64,000 bases of DNA from Clostridium sp. (GCF_026168755.1 NZ_JAPFDR010000008.1:1-64000); one strand, 5' to 3'. Shown: positions 36,139-45,320, counted from the first letter of the stretch. The notes: generated by a model from the letters alone, not told the origin. Numbers and translations are program-made.

Positions 36139-36193
36139 AGTAACTCACCTCGTAATCATTTGTGTGGTAATTTTGTTATTGATATTACAGTAT

Positions 36194-36466
36194 ATGAACA
36201 AGATTGAAACTTTGTTTAATATAGGAGATAAAATTGTTTATCCAGGTCAAGGAATCGGTGTTGTAGATTGTATTGAAGAGATGGAGTTTAAAGGTGAGAG
36301 GCAAAATTATTATAAAATAGATATTGTTAATAGTACTATGAAACTTAAATTACCAGTTAGTAGAGTAGAATTTACTAATATTAGATTAATAAGTAATAGT
36401 AAGGAAATAGATACTGATTTAAATAATTTTAGTGATTTTATTGTTAATGAAGAGGAAATAAAATAG
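36194..36466 (+). CDS. CarD/CdnL-TRCF-type RNA-polymerase interacting domain protein
   Basis: About 90 residues. The core LFNIGDKIVYPGQGIGVVDCIEE is the CarD/TRCF RID (split here: NIGDKIVYPGQGIGVV), followed by YKIDI and LKLPVSRVE, typical of this Tudor-like fold that binds the RNAP beta subunit. It is shorter than full CarD (~160), lacking most of the DNA-binding helical domain. ATG 36194 has no good ribosome site; an in-frame ATG at 36122 lies inside the divergent LysM gene's start and adds a hydrophobic stretch, so the true start is uncertain. Confidence 0.7.
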   Translation: MNKIETLFNIGDKIVYPGQGIGVVDCIEEMEFKGERQNYYKIDIVNSTMKLKLPVSRVEFTNIRLISNSKEIDTDLNNFSDFIVNEEEIK

Positions 36467-36483
36467 AAGAGAATTTTATTATT

Positions 36484-36522
36484 AAAAATGAGTTATGTCA
36501 ATTAGGCATAACTCATTTTTAT
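36484..36522. terminator. Terminator between carD-like and hydrogenase genes
   Basis: AAAATGAGTTATG and CATAACTCATTTT form a 13-bp stem with T tail; the convergent hydrogenase gene could use the other strand. Confidence 0.85.
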
Positions 36523-36545
36523 ATTATATAAAATTAATAGAATAA

Positions 36546-37895
36546 TTAAAAATCTCTTTCCAAAATGCTTATTTTATTAGGATCTTCAAAATCTTTTAAT
36601 GAGTCTATTCCTAATTTATCTAAGACATCATCAAGAATTTTACTATGAACAGCTACTTTTATTGAAGCATCGTAGGCAAAGTTATCCACTGCCTTTTTAC
36701 CTTCTTCAGGAGGAACTAGAATTTTAGGACCACCAACACAACCACCAACACAACCCATACCTTCAATAAAGCTTGCATTTGCTTTACCAGCTAAAGCATC
36801 ATTAAGCACTGCTTTACATTCTTTAACTCCCTCTGCTTTTCTAGCTTTAAAGTTTTTAATGTTATTCGGATAAAGTTCTTCTACGGCTTCTGAGACCGCA
36901 ATTGAAACTCCTCCAGTACGAGCATATAATCTTCCGCCTCTAGATGTATATTCTATAGATGGAATTCCTTTTAAGTCTCTAGGATGAATTTCTAAAGATT
37001 CAAAGATATTATTAAGCTCTTGGAAAGTTAAGACAAAGTCAATTGCACCAGCAACATCTTTTTCCTTTGCTTCTGCTTTTTTAGCTATACAAGGCCCTAC
37101 AAATACGACTTTTGCATCATTATTTAAAGATTTAATTACTCTACCAGCTGCAATCATAGGAGAAACTGAAGGTGAAAGGTTAGGAAGAAGTTCTTTATAA
37201 ACTTTCTTTAACATCCCTACCCACATAGGACAACAACAAGAAGTTATCATTAAGTCATTTGGACCTTTTACATGTTTATTAAATTCAACTGCTTCTTTTA
37301 TAGTCAACATGTCAGCAGCAAAAGCAACTTCAATCATATCTGTAAACCCAATTTTAATAAAAGCAGCTCTTAATTGATCCATAGTAACATCACTACCAAA
37401 TTGACCTATAATAGCAGGGGCAACAGCAGCGATTACAGTTTTATTATTTTTTAATAAATCTAATATTGGCAGAAATTCTATTTTGTCTAAAATACGTCCA
37501 TTATTACAGGAATCAACACAAATACCACAATCAATACAAACATTATTATCAATAAATGTTGTATTATTATCAGAATCAAATTTTATCGCATCAAAGGGGC
37601 AGGCTCTTTGACAACCATATGTATTATTTTCATCAGGATTACAGTTTGTACAGGAGCATTCTAGTTTTTCTACTATTTTTTTATTTACATTATAATTAGT
37701 TATTGCTTTTTTTAAGTTATAAACATAATTATTATCAAAGTCAACTTTTACTCCACATAATGAAGTAATTATTTCAAAAGTTTCTTGTGGAGAATTTTCA
37801 TGGCAAGTAATTATTTTATTAAGGGTCTCATCAAAATTCCCATCATAATAAGATTTTATTAATATATCAAACAGATCAGTGTACTTACTATTCAT
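36546..37895 (-). CDS. Monomeric [FeFe] hydrogenase, group-B-like
   Basis: About 449 residues. N-terminal ferredoxin-like Cys clusters (CTNCNPDE...CQRACP and CIDCGICVDSC) bind [4Fe-4S] centres. The H-cluster domain has TSCCCPMW near 238, GPCIAKKAEAKE near 283 and EGMGCVGGCVGGP near 392, variants of the TSCCPxW, MPCxxKxxE and ExMxCxxGC motifs as in clostridial group B enzymes. It reduces protons with electrons from ferredoxin. The first Cys cluster has a 9-residue spacer between CxxC and the next Cys, longer than usual. ATG 37895 fits the GGAGG at 37902-37906 better than ATG 37898. Confidence 0.88.
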   Translation of the reverse strand: MNSKYTDLFDILIKSYYDGNFDETLNKIITCHENSPQETFEIITSLCGVKVDFDNNYVYNLKKAITNYNVNKKIVEKLECSCTNCNPDENNTYGCQRACPFDAIKFDSDNNTTFIDNNVCIDCGICVDSCNNGRILDKIEFLPILDLLKNNKTVIAAVAPAIIGQFGSDVTMDQLRAAFIKIGFTDMIEVAFAADMLTIKEAVEFNKHVKGPNDLMITSCCCPMWVGMLKKVYKELLPNLSPSVSPMIAAGRVIKSLNNDAKVVFVGPCIAKKAEAKEKDVAGAIDFVLTFQELNNIFESLEIHPRDLKGIPSIEYTSRGGRLYARTGGVSIAVSEAVEELYPNNIKNFKARKAEGVKECKAVLNDALAGKANASFIEGMGCVGGCVGGPKILVPPEEGKKAVDNFAYDASIKVAVHSKILDDVLDKLGIDSLKDFEDPNKISILERDF

Positions 37896-38005
37896 CATGT
37901 ACCTCCTAAAATAGAAAGAATAAATAATTCTGTATAATTTAGTATATCTCTATTACCATATGAAAATACTTAAATTTAATATTAAAATTAAATTATTTAA
38001 TTTTA

Positions 38006-38667
38006 ATGTTTGTATTTATTTCATTATGTATATTTTGCAATAAAGCTTATGCTAGTGATAGATATACTATTAACTAAAAATATTAAAAATGATAATAATA
38101 GCATTAGTAATAATATGATTAGTTCATTAGTAGAAGATAATGATAAAAATTTATGGATAGGTACTGATGGTGGACTAAATAAAATGAATTTAGAGGAAGA
38201 ATTTATAATGGGGTTTGGTCTGATATATCGGAGGTAAATATTAAAGTAAAGAATTCTATTTGGAAAACTCATATAGCATATATAATATTTATATATTATA
38301 ATTAAGTAAAAATATTAGATGCATTAGTGATACATCTAAAATAGGTTCAGGGTTTTATAGGTTGGATAAGGTTCAAGTTAATATAGTAAATCTTGTTGAA
38401 GATACAGCTTTATCTATGGTTGAACTTGCTGAGGTTAAGGGATTAGAAATCATAGTTGACACAGAGATTGAGGAGTTATTTATAAATTGTGATAAGTTAG
38501 ATATAGAAAGATGTATAATAAACTTAATTGGAAATGCTATTAAATTTACTGAAGCTGGGAGAACGATAACGATTACTATAAGTGAGTTAGACAAAAATGT
38601 GAAAATTAGTGTAGTTAGTGAAAAGGGAAAGGGTAGTGAATTTATTATTATATTACCTATACAATAA
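38006..38667 (+). pseudogene. Collapsed remnant of a propeller-type hybrid sensor histidine kinase
   Basis: Pieces of a much longer kinase survive in the correct order. A signal peptide starts at 38006 (MFVFISLCIFCNKAYASD). A two-component-regulator propeller repeat ends at about 38190 (SSLVEDNDKNLWIGTDGGLN). A post-Y_Y_Y transmembrane piece lies at about 38255-38300 (NSIWKTHIAYIIFIYYN, then stop). The end of HisKA (DTSKIGSGFYRLDKV) runs into an HATPase N-box (INLIGNAIKFTEAG) from about 38325. The G1/G2 region is missing: NVKISV jumps directly to SEKGKGSEF. Stops and frame changes separate the pieces. No phospho-His block remains, so it cannot be active. It lies just before an hcpR-like gene. 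Confidence 0.75.
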
Positions 38668-38682
38668 AAAAGGAAGTATTCT

Positions 38683-39363
38683 ATGGAAGAAATAATTAAA
38701 ATAATAAAGAAAAATCAATTATTTATTGGATTAAGTGATGAAACTATAAAAAATGTTTTGAAAGAAATCCAATATTATATAAAAACATATAGTAAAGGTG
38801 AAATAATTGCAAATGAAGATGATGAATGTAGAAGCTTATCATTAGTATTGGATGGAACTGTAGAAATACAAAGATTATATTCTAATGGAAAATATATAGT
38901 ATTAAGCAGAATATTTGAAGGAGATGTATTTGGAGAAGCCTTAGTATTTTCAAAAGCAAAGACATATCCTGCGACTGTAATAGCATTGAGTGAATGCAAA
39001 GTACTCTTTATAAATAAGAGTGATGTATTAAAAATGTGTTCTAATGAAGAAAAAATATTGGAAAATTTTATTTCGCTATTAAGTGATAAAGTTTTTATTT
39101 TAAATTCCAAAATAAAAAGCATATCTTTTAAAAGTATAAGACAAAAAGTTATAAACTATATTTTAAATGAAGTAAAGGAGCAAAAAAGCAATTCTATTAT
39201 ATTAAAGAATACTAAAGAGGAGATAGCATCATTATTAGGTATTCCAAGACCATCATTATCACGAGAATTAATTAATTTGAGGGATATGAATTATATTGAG
39301 TTTAATAGAAAAAAAATAATTATATTAGATATAGAAAGTTTAGAAGAAGAATTATTTAATTAG
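38683..39363 (+). CDS. Crp/Fnr-family regulator, HcpR-like
   Basis: 226 residues: cyclic-nucleotide-binding-like beta barrel (about 15-125; GEIIANEDDECRSLSLVLDG) and a C-terminal HTH_Crp (KEEIASLLGIPRPSLSRELINL). No Fnr-type Cys cluster is seen. It directly precedes hcp, the hallmark arrangement of HcpR, a nitrosative-stress regulator in clostridia and other anaerobes. A near-perfect palindrome containing GTAAC-N4-GTTAC separates the two genes. RBS AAAAGGAAG precedes ATG 38683. Confidence 0.85.
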   Translation: MEEIIKIIKKNQLFIGLSDETIKNVLKEIQYYIKTYSKGEIIANEDDECRSLSLVLDGTVEIQRLYSNGKYIVLSRIFEGDVFGEALVFSKAKTYPATVIALSECKVLFINKSDVLKMCSNEEKILENFISLLSDKVFILNSKIKSISFKSIRQKVINYILNEVKEQKSNSIILKNTKEEIASLLGIPRPSLSRELINLRDMNYIEFNRKKIIILDIESLEEELFN

Positions 39364-39399
39364 AAAAAGAATCTGTAACATGTGTTACAGATTCTTTTT
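39364..39399 (+). promoter_or_regulatory. 17-bp-arm palindrome: terminator of hcpR-like gene and probable HcpR operator for hcp
   Basis: AAAAAGAATCTGTAACA (39364-39380) and its exact complement (39383-39399) are separated by only two bases. As RNA it is an intrinsic terminator ending in five T. As DNA its core TGTAACATGTGTTACA is a Crp/Fnr-type site of the GTAACnnnnGTTAC class. It sits 64 bp before the hcp start codon. Confidence 0.7.
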
Positions 39400-39462
39400 C
39401 TGTATATATGTAGAATAATCACATAGAGATTAAAAAATACATTTTAAGAGGAGATTTTAAAT

Positions 39463-41112
39463 ATGGAAAATAAGATGTTTTGTTTTCAATGTCAAGAAAC
39501 TGCAGGATGTGCAGGATGTACTAAGTTTGGTGTATGTGGAAAAAGTCCAGAACTTGCAAATATGCAAGATTTATTAATATATGCTACTAAAGGATTATCA
39601 GAAGTAACAACAAGAGTAAGAAAAGAAGGAAAAAAGATTGATAAAGAGTTAAATCATTTTATTACATTAAACCTTTTTACAACTATTACAAATGCAAATT
39701 TTGATAACGAAGTATTTTATGGTAGAGTAAAGGAAACTTTAAGAATAAAAAGAGAGTTAATAGAAAAATTAGATAATAAAGAAAATTTATCAGAAGTTGC
39801 TTTATGGGAGACATCTTCAAATGAAGAAATGTATAAAAAGTCAAATAGTGATGAGGTTGGAGTTCTTGCAACTAAGAATGAAGATGTAAGATCATTAAGG
39901 GAACTTATAACTTATGGATTAAAAGGGTTATCAGCATATTCAAAACATGCTAATGCTTTAGGATATGATAATGAAGAAATAGATGCATTTATGCAAGAGA
40001 CTTTAGCTAAGCTTTTAGATGATTCATTAACTGTTGAAGAATTAATTGCTTTAACATTAGAAACAGGAAAAGTAGGGGTAGATGGTATGGCATTATTAGA
40101 TACTGCTAATACTGAAACTTATGGAAATCCTGAAATAACAAAAGTAAATATAGGAGTAGGTAAAAATCCAGGTATCTTAGTATCAGGACATGACTTAAAA
40201 GATATTGAACAATTATTAATTCAAACAGAAGGAACAGGAGTAGATGTATATACCCACTCAGAAATGTTACCAGCTCACTATTATCCAAACTTAAAGAAGT
40301 ACAAGCATTTAGTAGGTAACTATGGTAATGCATGGTGGAAGCAAAGAGAAGAATTTGAAAGCTTTAATGGACCAATATTAATGACTACTAACTGTATAGT
40401 GCCACCAAAGAATGAAAGCTATAAATCAAGAATGTATACAACAGGAGCAGCAGGCTTCGAAGGTTGCGTTCATATAGAAGCTGATGAAAATGGCGTTAAA
40501 GATTTCTCTGCAATAATTGAACAAGCTAAGAAGTGTAAGGCACCAACAGAAATAGAACAAGGAGAAATTATAGGGGGATTTGCTCATGCACAAGTATTAG
40601 CATTAGCAGATCAAGTTGTTGAAGCTGTTAAAATTGGAGCTATTAAGAAATTCTTTGTTATGGCAGGATGTGATGGAAGAGCTAAATCAAGAAATTATTA
40701 TACAGACTTTGCAAAAGCTTTACCAAAGGATACAGTGATATTAACAGCAGGATGTGCTAAATATAAATATAATAAGTTAGATCTTGGAGATATAAATGGA
40801 ATTCCAAGAGTTTTAGATGCAGGTCAATGTAATGATTCTTATTCATTAGCATTAATAGCATTAAAATTAAAGGAAGTATTTGAATTAGAAGATATTAATG
40901 AATTACCAATAGCATTTAATATTGCTTGGTATGAGCAAAAGGCTGTAATAGTATTATTATCATTATTATATCTTGGAGTTAAGAATATACACTTAGGACC
41001 AACACTTCCAGCATTCCTTTCACCTAATGTAGCTAAAGTTTTAGTTGAAAACTTTGGAATTGGTGGTATTACTAATGTTGAAGATGATTTAAAAATGTTT
41101 ATGGAAGAATAG
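39463..41112 (+). CDS. hcp: Hydroxylamine reductase / hybrid cluster protein
   Basis: 549 residues, the full-length class with the N-terminal [20 protein letters not shown]ys pattern for a [4Fe-4S] cluster (Cys near 5, 8, 17, 23 class). Hybrid-cluster ligands appear downstream in [27 protein letters not shown] and [11 protein letters not shown], with the C-terminal Glu/Lys region. Hcp reduces hydroxylamine and acts as an NO reductase in anaerobes. It is probably controlled by the adjacent HcpR-like regulator. RBS AGAGGAGA precedes ATG 39463. Confidence 0.96.
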   Translation: MENKMFCFQCQETAGCAGCTKFGVCGKSPELANMQDLLIYATKGLSEVTTRVRKEGKKIDKELNHFITLNLFTTITNANFDNEVFYGRVKETLRIKRELIEKLDNKENLSEVALWETSSNEEMYKKSNSDEVGVLATKNEDVRSLRELITYGLKGLSAYSKHANALGYDNEEIDAFMQETLAKLLDDSLTVEELIALTLETGKVGVDGMALLDTANTETYGNPEITKVNIGVGKNPGILVSGHDLKDIEQLLIQTEGTGVDVYTHSEMLPAHYYPNLKKYKHLVGNYGNAWWKQREEFESFNGPILMTTNCIVPPKNESYKSRMYTTGAAGFEGCVHIEADENGVKDFSAIIEQAKKCKAPTEIEQGEIIGGFAHAQVLALADQVVEAVKIGAIKKFFVMAGCDGRAKSRNYYTDFAKALPKDTVILTAGCAKYKYNKLDLGDINGIPRVLDAGQCNDSYSLALIALKLKEVFELEDINELPIAFNIAWYEQKAVIVLLSLLYLGVKNIHLGPTLPAFLSPNVAKVLVENFGIGGITNVEDDLKMFMEE

Positions 41113-41156
41113 AAATTTTAAATAAAGGGAATAATATTAATAAGTATTTTAATATA

Positions 41157-41191
41157 TGAAAAAGAAGCTGGAAAAATCCAGCTTCTTTAAA
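41157..41191. terminator. Bidirectional terminator between hcp and the PTS operon
   Basis: AAAGAAGCTGG (41161-41171) and CCAGCTTCTTT (41178-41188) form an 11-bp stem with A- and T-rich flanks. Confidence 0.85.
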
Positions 41192-41198
41192 GTTATTT

Positions 41199-42044
41199 CT
41201 ATTTTGCCCACATTGTGAAGCCACATAAGTGACCAATTAATGCACCAACTATACCTATTACAAGTAAAAGAACTATACAAGTAACTGGTTTCCAACCTTT
41301 CTTCTTAAGTAAGAAGAATAGTAATAATGTTAATCCTAGAGGAATCATTTGAGGTAATACACCATCTAATATATCTTGAATAATTATTGGTGATTCACCA
41401 TTTGGTATTTCAATTGCTAATTTAGTTACACCATAGTTAGATGTTAAAGCACCAACTATGAATATACCTAACATAGAAGCAGCACGAGTAAATTCTTTAG
41501 CATTCTTAGTTAATATATCAATTGCTTTAGAACCTAAGTTATAAGACCAGTACATTAACCAATATCTTATACCAAATTGAACAGCATTAAAAATTATTAA
41601 GAACAATATTGGTCCAGCTAGAGAACCACTTATAGCCATATTTGCAGTTATACCGGCAGTAATAGGAACTAGAGTAAACCAGAAAATTGCATCTCCAATA
41701 CCACCTAGGGGCCCCATTGCAGCAACTCTAACGGCTCTGATAGTGTTAGTATCTGCCTTTTGTTGCTCTAAAGAAAGAATTATACCCATAACGAAAGTTA
41801 TTAGGAATGGGTGAGTGTTAAAGAATTCTAGGTTGTGTTTCATTGACTTTGATAAGTCTTCTTTATTAGTATGGATTTTCTTTAATCCAGGCAATATACC
41901 GTATAACCATCCTCCAGCTTGCATTCTTTCATAGTTAAATGAAGCCTGTAAGAATAATGAACGCCAAACCATTTGATTTAAAGTTTTTTTATCAAGTTGT
42001 TTAGCTGGAGTTAAATCTTTATATAATGTTGAATTAGATTCCAT
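41199..42044 (-). CDS. PTS mannose-family IID component (GalNAc/GlcN type)
   Basis: 281 residues of the EIID-Man family: cytoplasmic N-terminus (LNQMVWRSLFLQASFNYERMQAGGW), the AAMGPLGGIGDAIFW block and C-terminal transmembrane helices. With IIC it forms the membrane pore. The surrounding AgaS, NagA and aldolase genes indicate GalNAc or galactosamine as the sugar. I start at ATG 42044, nine bases from AGGAG (42054-42058); ATG 42053 touches the ribosome site. It overlaps the end of the IIC gene. Confidence 0.92.
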   Translation of the reverse strand: MESNSTLYKDLTPAKQLDKKTLNQMVWRSLFLQASFNYERMQAGGWLYGILPGLKKIHTNKEDLSKSMKHNLEFFNTHPFLITFVMGIILSLEQQKADTNTIRAVRVAAMGPLGGIGDAIFWFTLVPITAGITANMAISGSLAGPILFLIIFNAVQFGIRYWLMYWSYNLGSKAIDILTKNAKEFTRAASMLGIFIVGALTSNYGVTKLAIEIPNGESPIIIQDILDGVLPQMIPLGLTLLLFFLLKKKGWKPVTCIVLLLVIGIVGALIGHLCGFTMWAK

Positions 42045-42849
42045 CTTCGTCATCTCCTCCTCCTACTGGTGCATATGCAGCACTGCTCTTCATTTTTACA
42101 CTAGTTTGGAAGTCATAGATAGCAATGGCAATTCCTATAAATGCTATGATTAATAGAGCTGAACCACTTAATCCATCTATTTTTCCTATAATAGTAGCAA
42201 TACCAAATCCAGCAAAGTAGATTCCCCATAAATCGCCTGATAACATAATACGTAAAAGTATTGCAAATCCAACGTATCTCATCATTCCACCAGCAGCGCT
42301 TAAACCGTCCATGAACCAAGCGTGCTTTTCAGATAATGCTGTTATAGTTTCACCAGCGGCAGAACCACCGATTAATCCGATAACAACTACTAAAGCAAAG
42401 AATAATCCTAATAGACCCATTGCCATGTAGTTAAGATTTTCGATACCTTTTGTATCAGCATTATCAGCATATTTATCAGCTTTTGACATTAATGGAGACA
42501 TAATTGTGAATAATAAAGTTACACAATATTGTCCCAGTACTGCGAATGGGAAAGCTAGTCCAACAGCAGCAGCCGGTTCTAAGTTAGAAGAAATAGCAAA
42601 TACAACTGCCATTATTCCACCTATAACAGCATTTGGAGGTTGAGCTCCTCCTACAGGCATGTTTCCAATTGTCATTAATTGATAAGTACCACCAACGATA
42701 AGTCCAGTTTGTAAATCATCAAGAATTGCTCCGATAACAGCACCAGATACAATTGGTTGATATAATGATTCCAAGAAACTAAATTGATCTATACCTGCAA
42801 TAAATGCAAATACTGCAACTAAAAGAATCTGAATAAAATTAAAATCCAT
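42034..42849 (-). CDS. PTS mannose-family IIC component
   Basis: 271 residues, EIIC-Man/Sor family membrane protein: FLESLYQPIVSGAVIGAILDDLQTGLIVGGTYQL near the N-terminus (family segment at about 25-58) and GGAQPPNAVIGGIMA near 70. It is the sugar-translocating partner of IID. The C-terminal tail is hydrophilic and ends in Asp/Gly-rich sequence. RBS AAAGGAG lies upstream of ATG 42849; the IIB gene is 21 bp upstream. Confidence 0.93.
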   Translation of the reverse strand: MDFNFIQILLVAVFAFIAGIDQFSFLESLYQPIVSGAVIGAILDDLQTGLIVGGTYQLMTIGNMPVGGAQPPNAVIGGIMAVVFAISSNLEPAAAVGLAFPFAVLGQYCVTLLFTIMSPLMSKADKYADNADTKGIENLNYMAMGLLGLFFALVVVIGLIGGSAAGETITALSEKHAWFMDGLSAAGGMMRYVGFAILLRIMLSGDLWGIYFAGFGIATIIGKIDGLSGSALLIIAFIGIAIAIYDFQTSVKMKSSAAYAPVGGGDDEDGI

Positions 42850-42870
42850 ATCACGAATCTCCTTTCGTAA

Positions 42871-43347
42871 TTATTTAAAAAGTTTATCAATATTTTCTGC
42901 ACCTTCAGTAGGAACTCTTCTAATTTCAAGATCTACTCCTAAATCTTTTAGTTTTCTGAATGCTTCAACGTCTTTGTCATCTACAGCAACAGATCCAGCA
43001 ACTTGTCTCTTACCTTGAGCCATGTGCATATTTCCTATGTTTACCTTTTTTATTGGTACACCACCTTCAACAAGTCTTAAAACATCAGTAGGAGTTTCAC
43101 ATACTATGAATATAAGTTGTCTTTCGCTAGCTTTGTGAATAGTGTTGATAGTTTTTTCGATTGTCCAATAACGAGTAGAAGCATAAGTTGGAGCAGCCAT
43201 ATCCATTAGACCTTGTCTAAGTTTATCACCAGCAACAACATCATTTGCAACTAGAATTAAGTTTGCACCAATAGATCCACACCATTGAGTAGCAACTTGT
43301 CCATGAATTAATCTGTTATCTATTCTTGTTAAAACAATGTTTGGCAT
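42871..43347 (-). CDS. PTS mannose-family IIB component
   Basis: About 158 residues, EIIB-Man/Sor family. The phospho-accepting His lies in RIDNRLIHGQVATQW (His ~14). It takes phosphate from IIA and passes it to the incoming sugar. ATG 43347 is placed 8 bases from GGAGG (43356-43360); a GTG at 43356 falls within that ribosome site. It is the first gene of the IIB-IIC-IID operon; the IIA gene lies separately at 45.3 kb. Confidence 0.94.
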   Translation of the reverse strand: MPNIVLTRIDNRLIHGQVATQWCGSIGANLILVANDVVAGDKLRQGLMDMAAPTYASTRYWTIEKTINTIHKASERQLIFIVCETPTDVLRLVEGGVPIKKVNIGNMHMAQGKRQVAGSVAVDDKDVEAFRKLKDLGVDLEIRRVPTEGAENIDKLFK

Positions 43348-43465
43348 AATATTCACCTCCTTATAAATTGTTTTGTTATGTTTTTGTAATCAACTCTACA
43401 ATAATATTATAGAATTTGTATAATATAGAATCTTTAGAATTTTTAACATTTGTTTTATGTTTTTT

Positions 43466-43611
43466 AACAAACGTTTACATAAGGCTAAAAATATCTAAAT
43501 ATACATTAAATATATATGCAATTAAAATTGAAATATAATATAAAAGTGCAATATAGTATAAAAATGTTAGTAAATTCAAAAATTTGACAAATGATTTTGG
43601 TATATTAAAAT
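43466..43611. promoter_or_regulatory. Control region between PTS operon and AraC gene: cre site, AraC-gene promoter
   Basis: The 366-base gap (43348-43713) contains a cre-like site at 43466-43479, TGTAAACGTTTGTT on the minus strand, 12 of 14 positions, pointing toward the PTS operon. Plus-strand TTGACA (43584-43589), 16 bp and TAAAAT (43606-43611) is a candidate promoter of the AraC gene. AGTGCAATATAGTAT at 43545 resembles the AAGTGCAAATA element of the nagA and glycosidase promoters. Three tandem ATAAAAT-like heptads lie near 43608-43631. Confidence 0.5.
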
Positions 43612-43712
43612 ATAAAATATAAAATATAAATGTATTTTATAAGAGGGTATATGAGGACATGTTGATATTAATAAAATATTAACAAAGTGGTATTTAAGAG
43701 AGGAGATTTGCT

Positions 43713-44879
43713 ATGTATGACAAAACATCTAGCATTGAATTTAGAAAATATGGGAGTGTTTATGATGAACTGAAAGATATATCTAGCAAGGAACTAATAA
43801 GGAAAAAAGTAATTACTAGTGATAGGGTAATTTCAAGTTTATATAAATTTTCAGAGCCAGTATATATTGAACTTGAAGAAGGAATGGCTTATATATTGAT
43901 AAGTGAACATAGTGATAGAGATTTTAAGTTGTTTGGGGTGCATAGAAATTTAGAGATAAAACCTAATATGTGTTTTAATATAATTCCAATGACTAAAGAG
44001 GTTACATTTAATTTAATAATTTCTAGTAACTATAATATTAAATTGGAATTTTTAAATCCACCATATGTATATAATAGAATATTACCAACTATAAATATCC
44101 CAGAAATAATGGCATATTATTATACTATTAAAAGTCCAAATTATAAATTTAAAGGAGAGAAGCATAATGTCTATGAATTAACATTTGTAGATAATGGAAG
44201 ATTAGATACAACAATAGATGATGTTAATTATACATTAGATTCATATGATCTAATTATTTATGGAAAAAATCAATTTCATACTCAAACTGTAAATAGTGAT
44301 TCATCTTGTTCATATTTAACAGTATTATTTGATATGGAATGTGATGATGATAGTGCTATTTGTAATAGAGTATTTCATTGTAAAAAAGATCTTTATAAGA
44401 CAGTAAAAAATTTTGCAAAAAATTTATCTTCCACAGCACCATACGCTCAAAATTTAATTTTAAGTAATTTTCATGAAATAATTATTAGATTATTTCAATA
44501 TGATTATTCAGGAAGTGAAAATGATAAATTGCCTAAAGAGTCTCATCAACATTTTCAAGATGAGTTATTAGAGGATATACTATCATATATAGATGAAACT
44601 ATTTGTGAACCAATTGCTATAGAAGATATTTGTTGTAAGTTTGCTATATCTAGATCTTCATTGCAAATGTTATTTAAAAATAATTTAAATATAACTCCAA
44701 AGAAGTATATAAATGATTTAAAATTGGCAAAGAGTAAATTATTGATAAAAGAAAATAAATATACTATCAGTGAAATTGCATTTATGTTAGGATTTAGCTC
44801 TATACATTATTTTTCTAGGGCATTTACTCAACATTATGAAATAAGTCCTAGTGAGTATGCACAAACTGTATTTAATTAA
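43713..44879 (+). CDS. AraC-family regulator of the GalNAc locus (inferred)
   Basis: 388 residues. Residues ~130-220 form a cupin-like sensor (NVYELTFVDNGRLDTTIDDVNY), and ~285-385 form the AraC double HTH (IEDICCKFAISRSSLQMLFKNNL and SEIAFMLGFSSIHYFSRAFTQHY, family segments). An additional ~130-residue N-terminal domain is unrecognised. Its central position between the PTS IIB-IIC-IID operon and the IIA/AgaS and NagA genes makes it the likely specific activator of GalNAc use. RBS GAGAGGAGA precedes ATG 43713. Confidence 0.85.
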   Translation: MYDKTSSIEFRKYGSVYDELKDISSKELIRKKVITSDRVISSLYKFSEPVYIELEEGMAYILISEHSDRDFKLFGVHRNLEIKPNMCFNIIPMTKEVTFNLIISSNYNIKLEFLNPPYVYNRILPTINIPEIMAYYYTIKSPNYKFKGEKHNVYELTFVDNGRLDTTIDDVNYTLDSYDLIIYGKNQFHTQTVNSDSSCSYLTVLFDMECDDDSAICNRVFHCKKDLYKTVKNFAKNLSSTAPYAQNLILSNFHEIIIRLFQYDYSGSENDKLPKESHQHFQDELLEDILSYIDETICEPIAIEDICCKFAISRSSLQMLFKNNLNITPKKYINDLKLAKSKLLIKENKYTISEIAFMLGFSSIHYFSRAFTQHYEISPSEYAQTVFN

Positions 44880-44917
44880 TTGCTCTGTTTTAAACAAGGT
44901 TGCCTAATAAAATGTAT

Positions 44918-44962
44918 AAAAGTGGGCAAAGTTATTCTTGATAATTAAATTTGTCCACTTTT
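44918..44962. terminator. Bidirectional terminator between AraC and YajC genes
   Basis: AAAAGTGGGCAAA (44918-44930) and TTTGTCCACTTTT (44950-44962) form a 13-bp stem with one G-T pair. Confidence 0.8.
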
Positions 44963-45039
44963 ATTCTAATGTACAAAAAATTAAAGTTATTCATTAATTG
45001 ATTTTATCTAATTTATCTATAAATTTTTTGTATAGTTAA

Positions 45040-45318
45040 TTAATCAACACTTTGAATTGCATATCTAGATACTGAAACTATTACATTTTTAGCAATTTCA
45101 ACTTCTACTATGTCATCTTTAACTTTAATTACTTTCCCGTAAATTGCACTACAGAACATAACCTTCATTCCAGGCTTCAAATCAGAATGTAGATTTTTAA
45201 GTTCGGAAGCTTTCTTTTTAATATTTCGTGCTGATATAAATGTTAAAAGTAATGCAGCTATTCCAAGGAGAACTCCTATTGTAATGCATGTCCAAATAAT
45301 AACTTCCCAATTTATCAT
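45040..45318 (-). CDS. yajC: YajC-family protein in a PTS operon
   Basis: 92 residues with one N-terminal transmembrane helix (about 8-27) and a C-terminal small beta domain with LKPGMKVMFCSAIYGKVIKV, split-matching the YajC pattern G-x-x-V-x-T-x-x-G-x-x-G. YajC is an accessory of the SecDF translocase, normally encoded by tgt-secD. Here it follows the PTS IIA gene by two bases, an arrangement also known in streptococcal glycosaminoglycan PTS operons. Its role there is unknown. Confidence 0.8.
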   Translation of the reverse strand: MINWEVIIWTCITIGVLLGIAALLLTFISARNIKKKASELKNLHSDLKPGMKVMFCSAIYGKVIKVKDDIVEVEIAKNVIVSVSRYAIQSVD

Positions 45319-45320
45319 AA

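Noticed and set aside
43608..43631. Three tandem ATAAAAT-like heptads as a phase-variation tract
   Set aside because: Too few and imperfect copies in AT-rich DNA.
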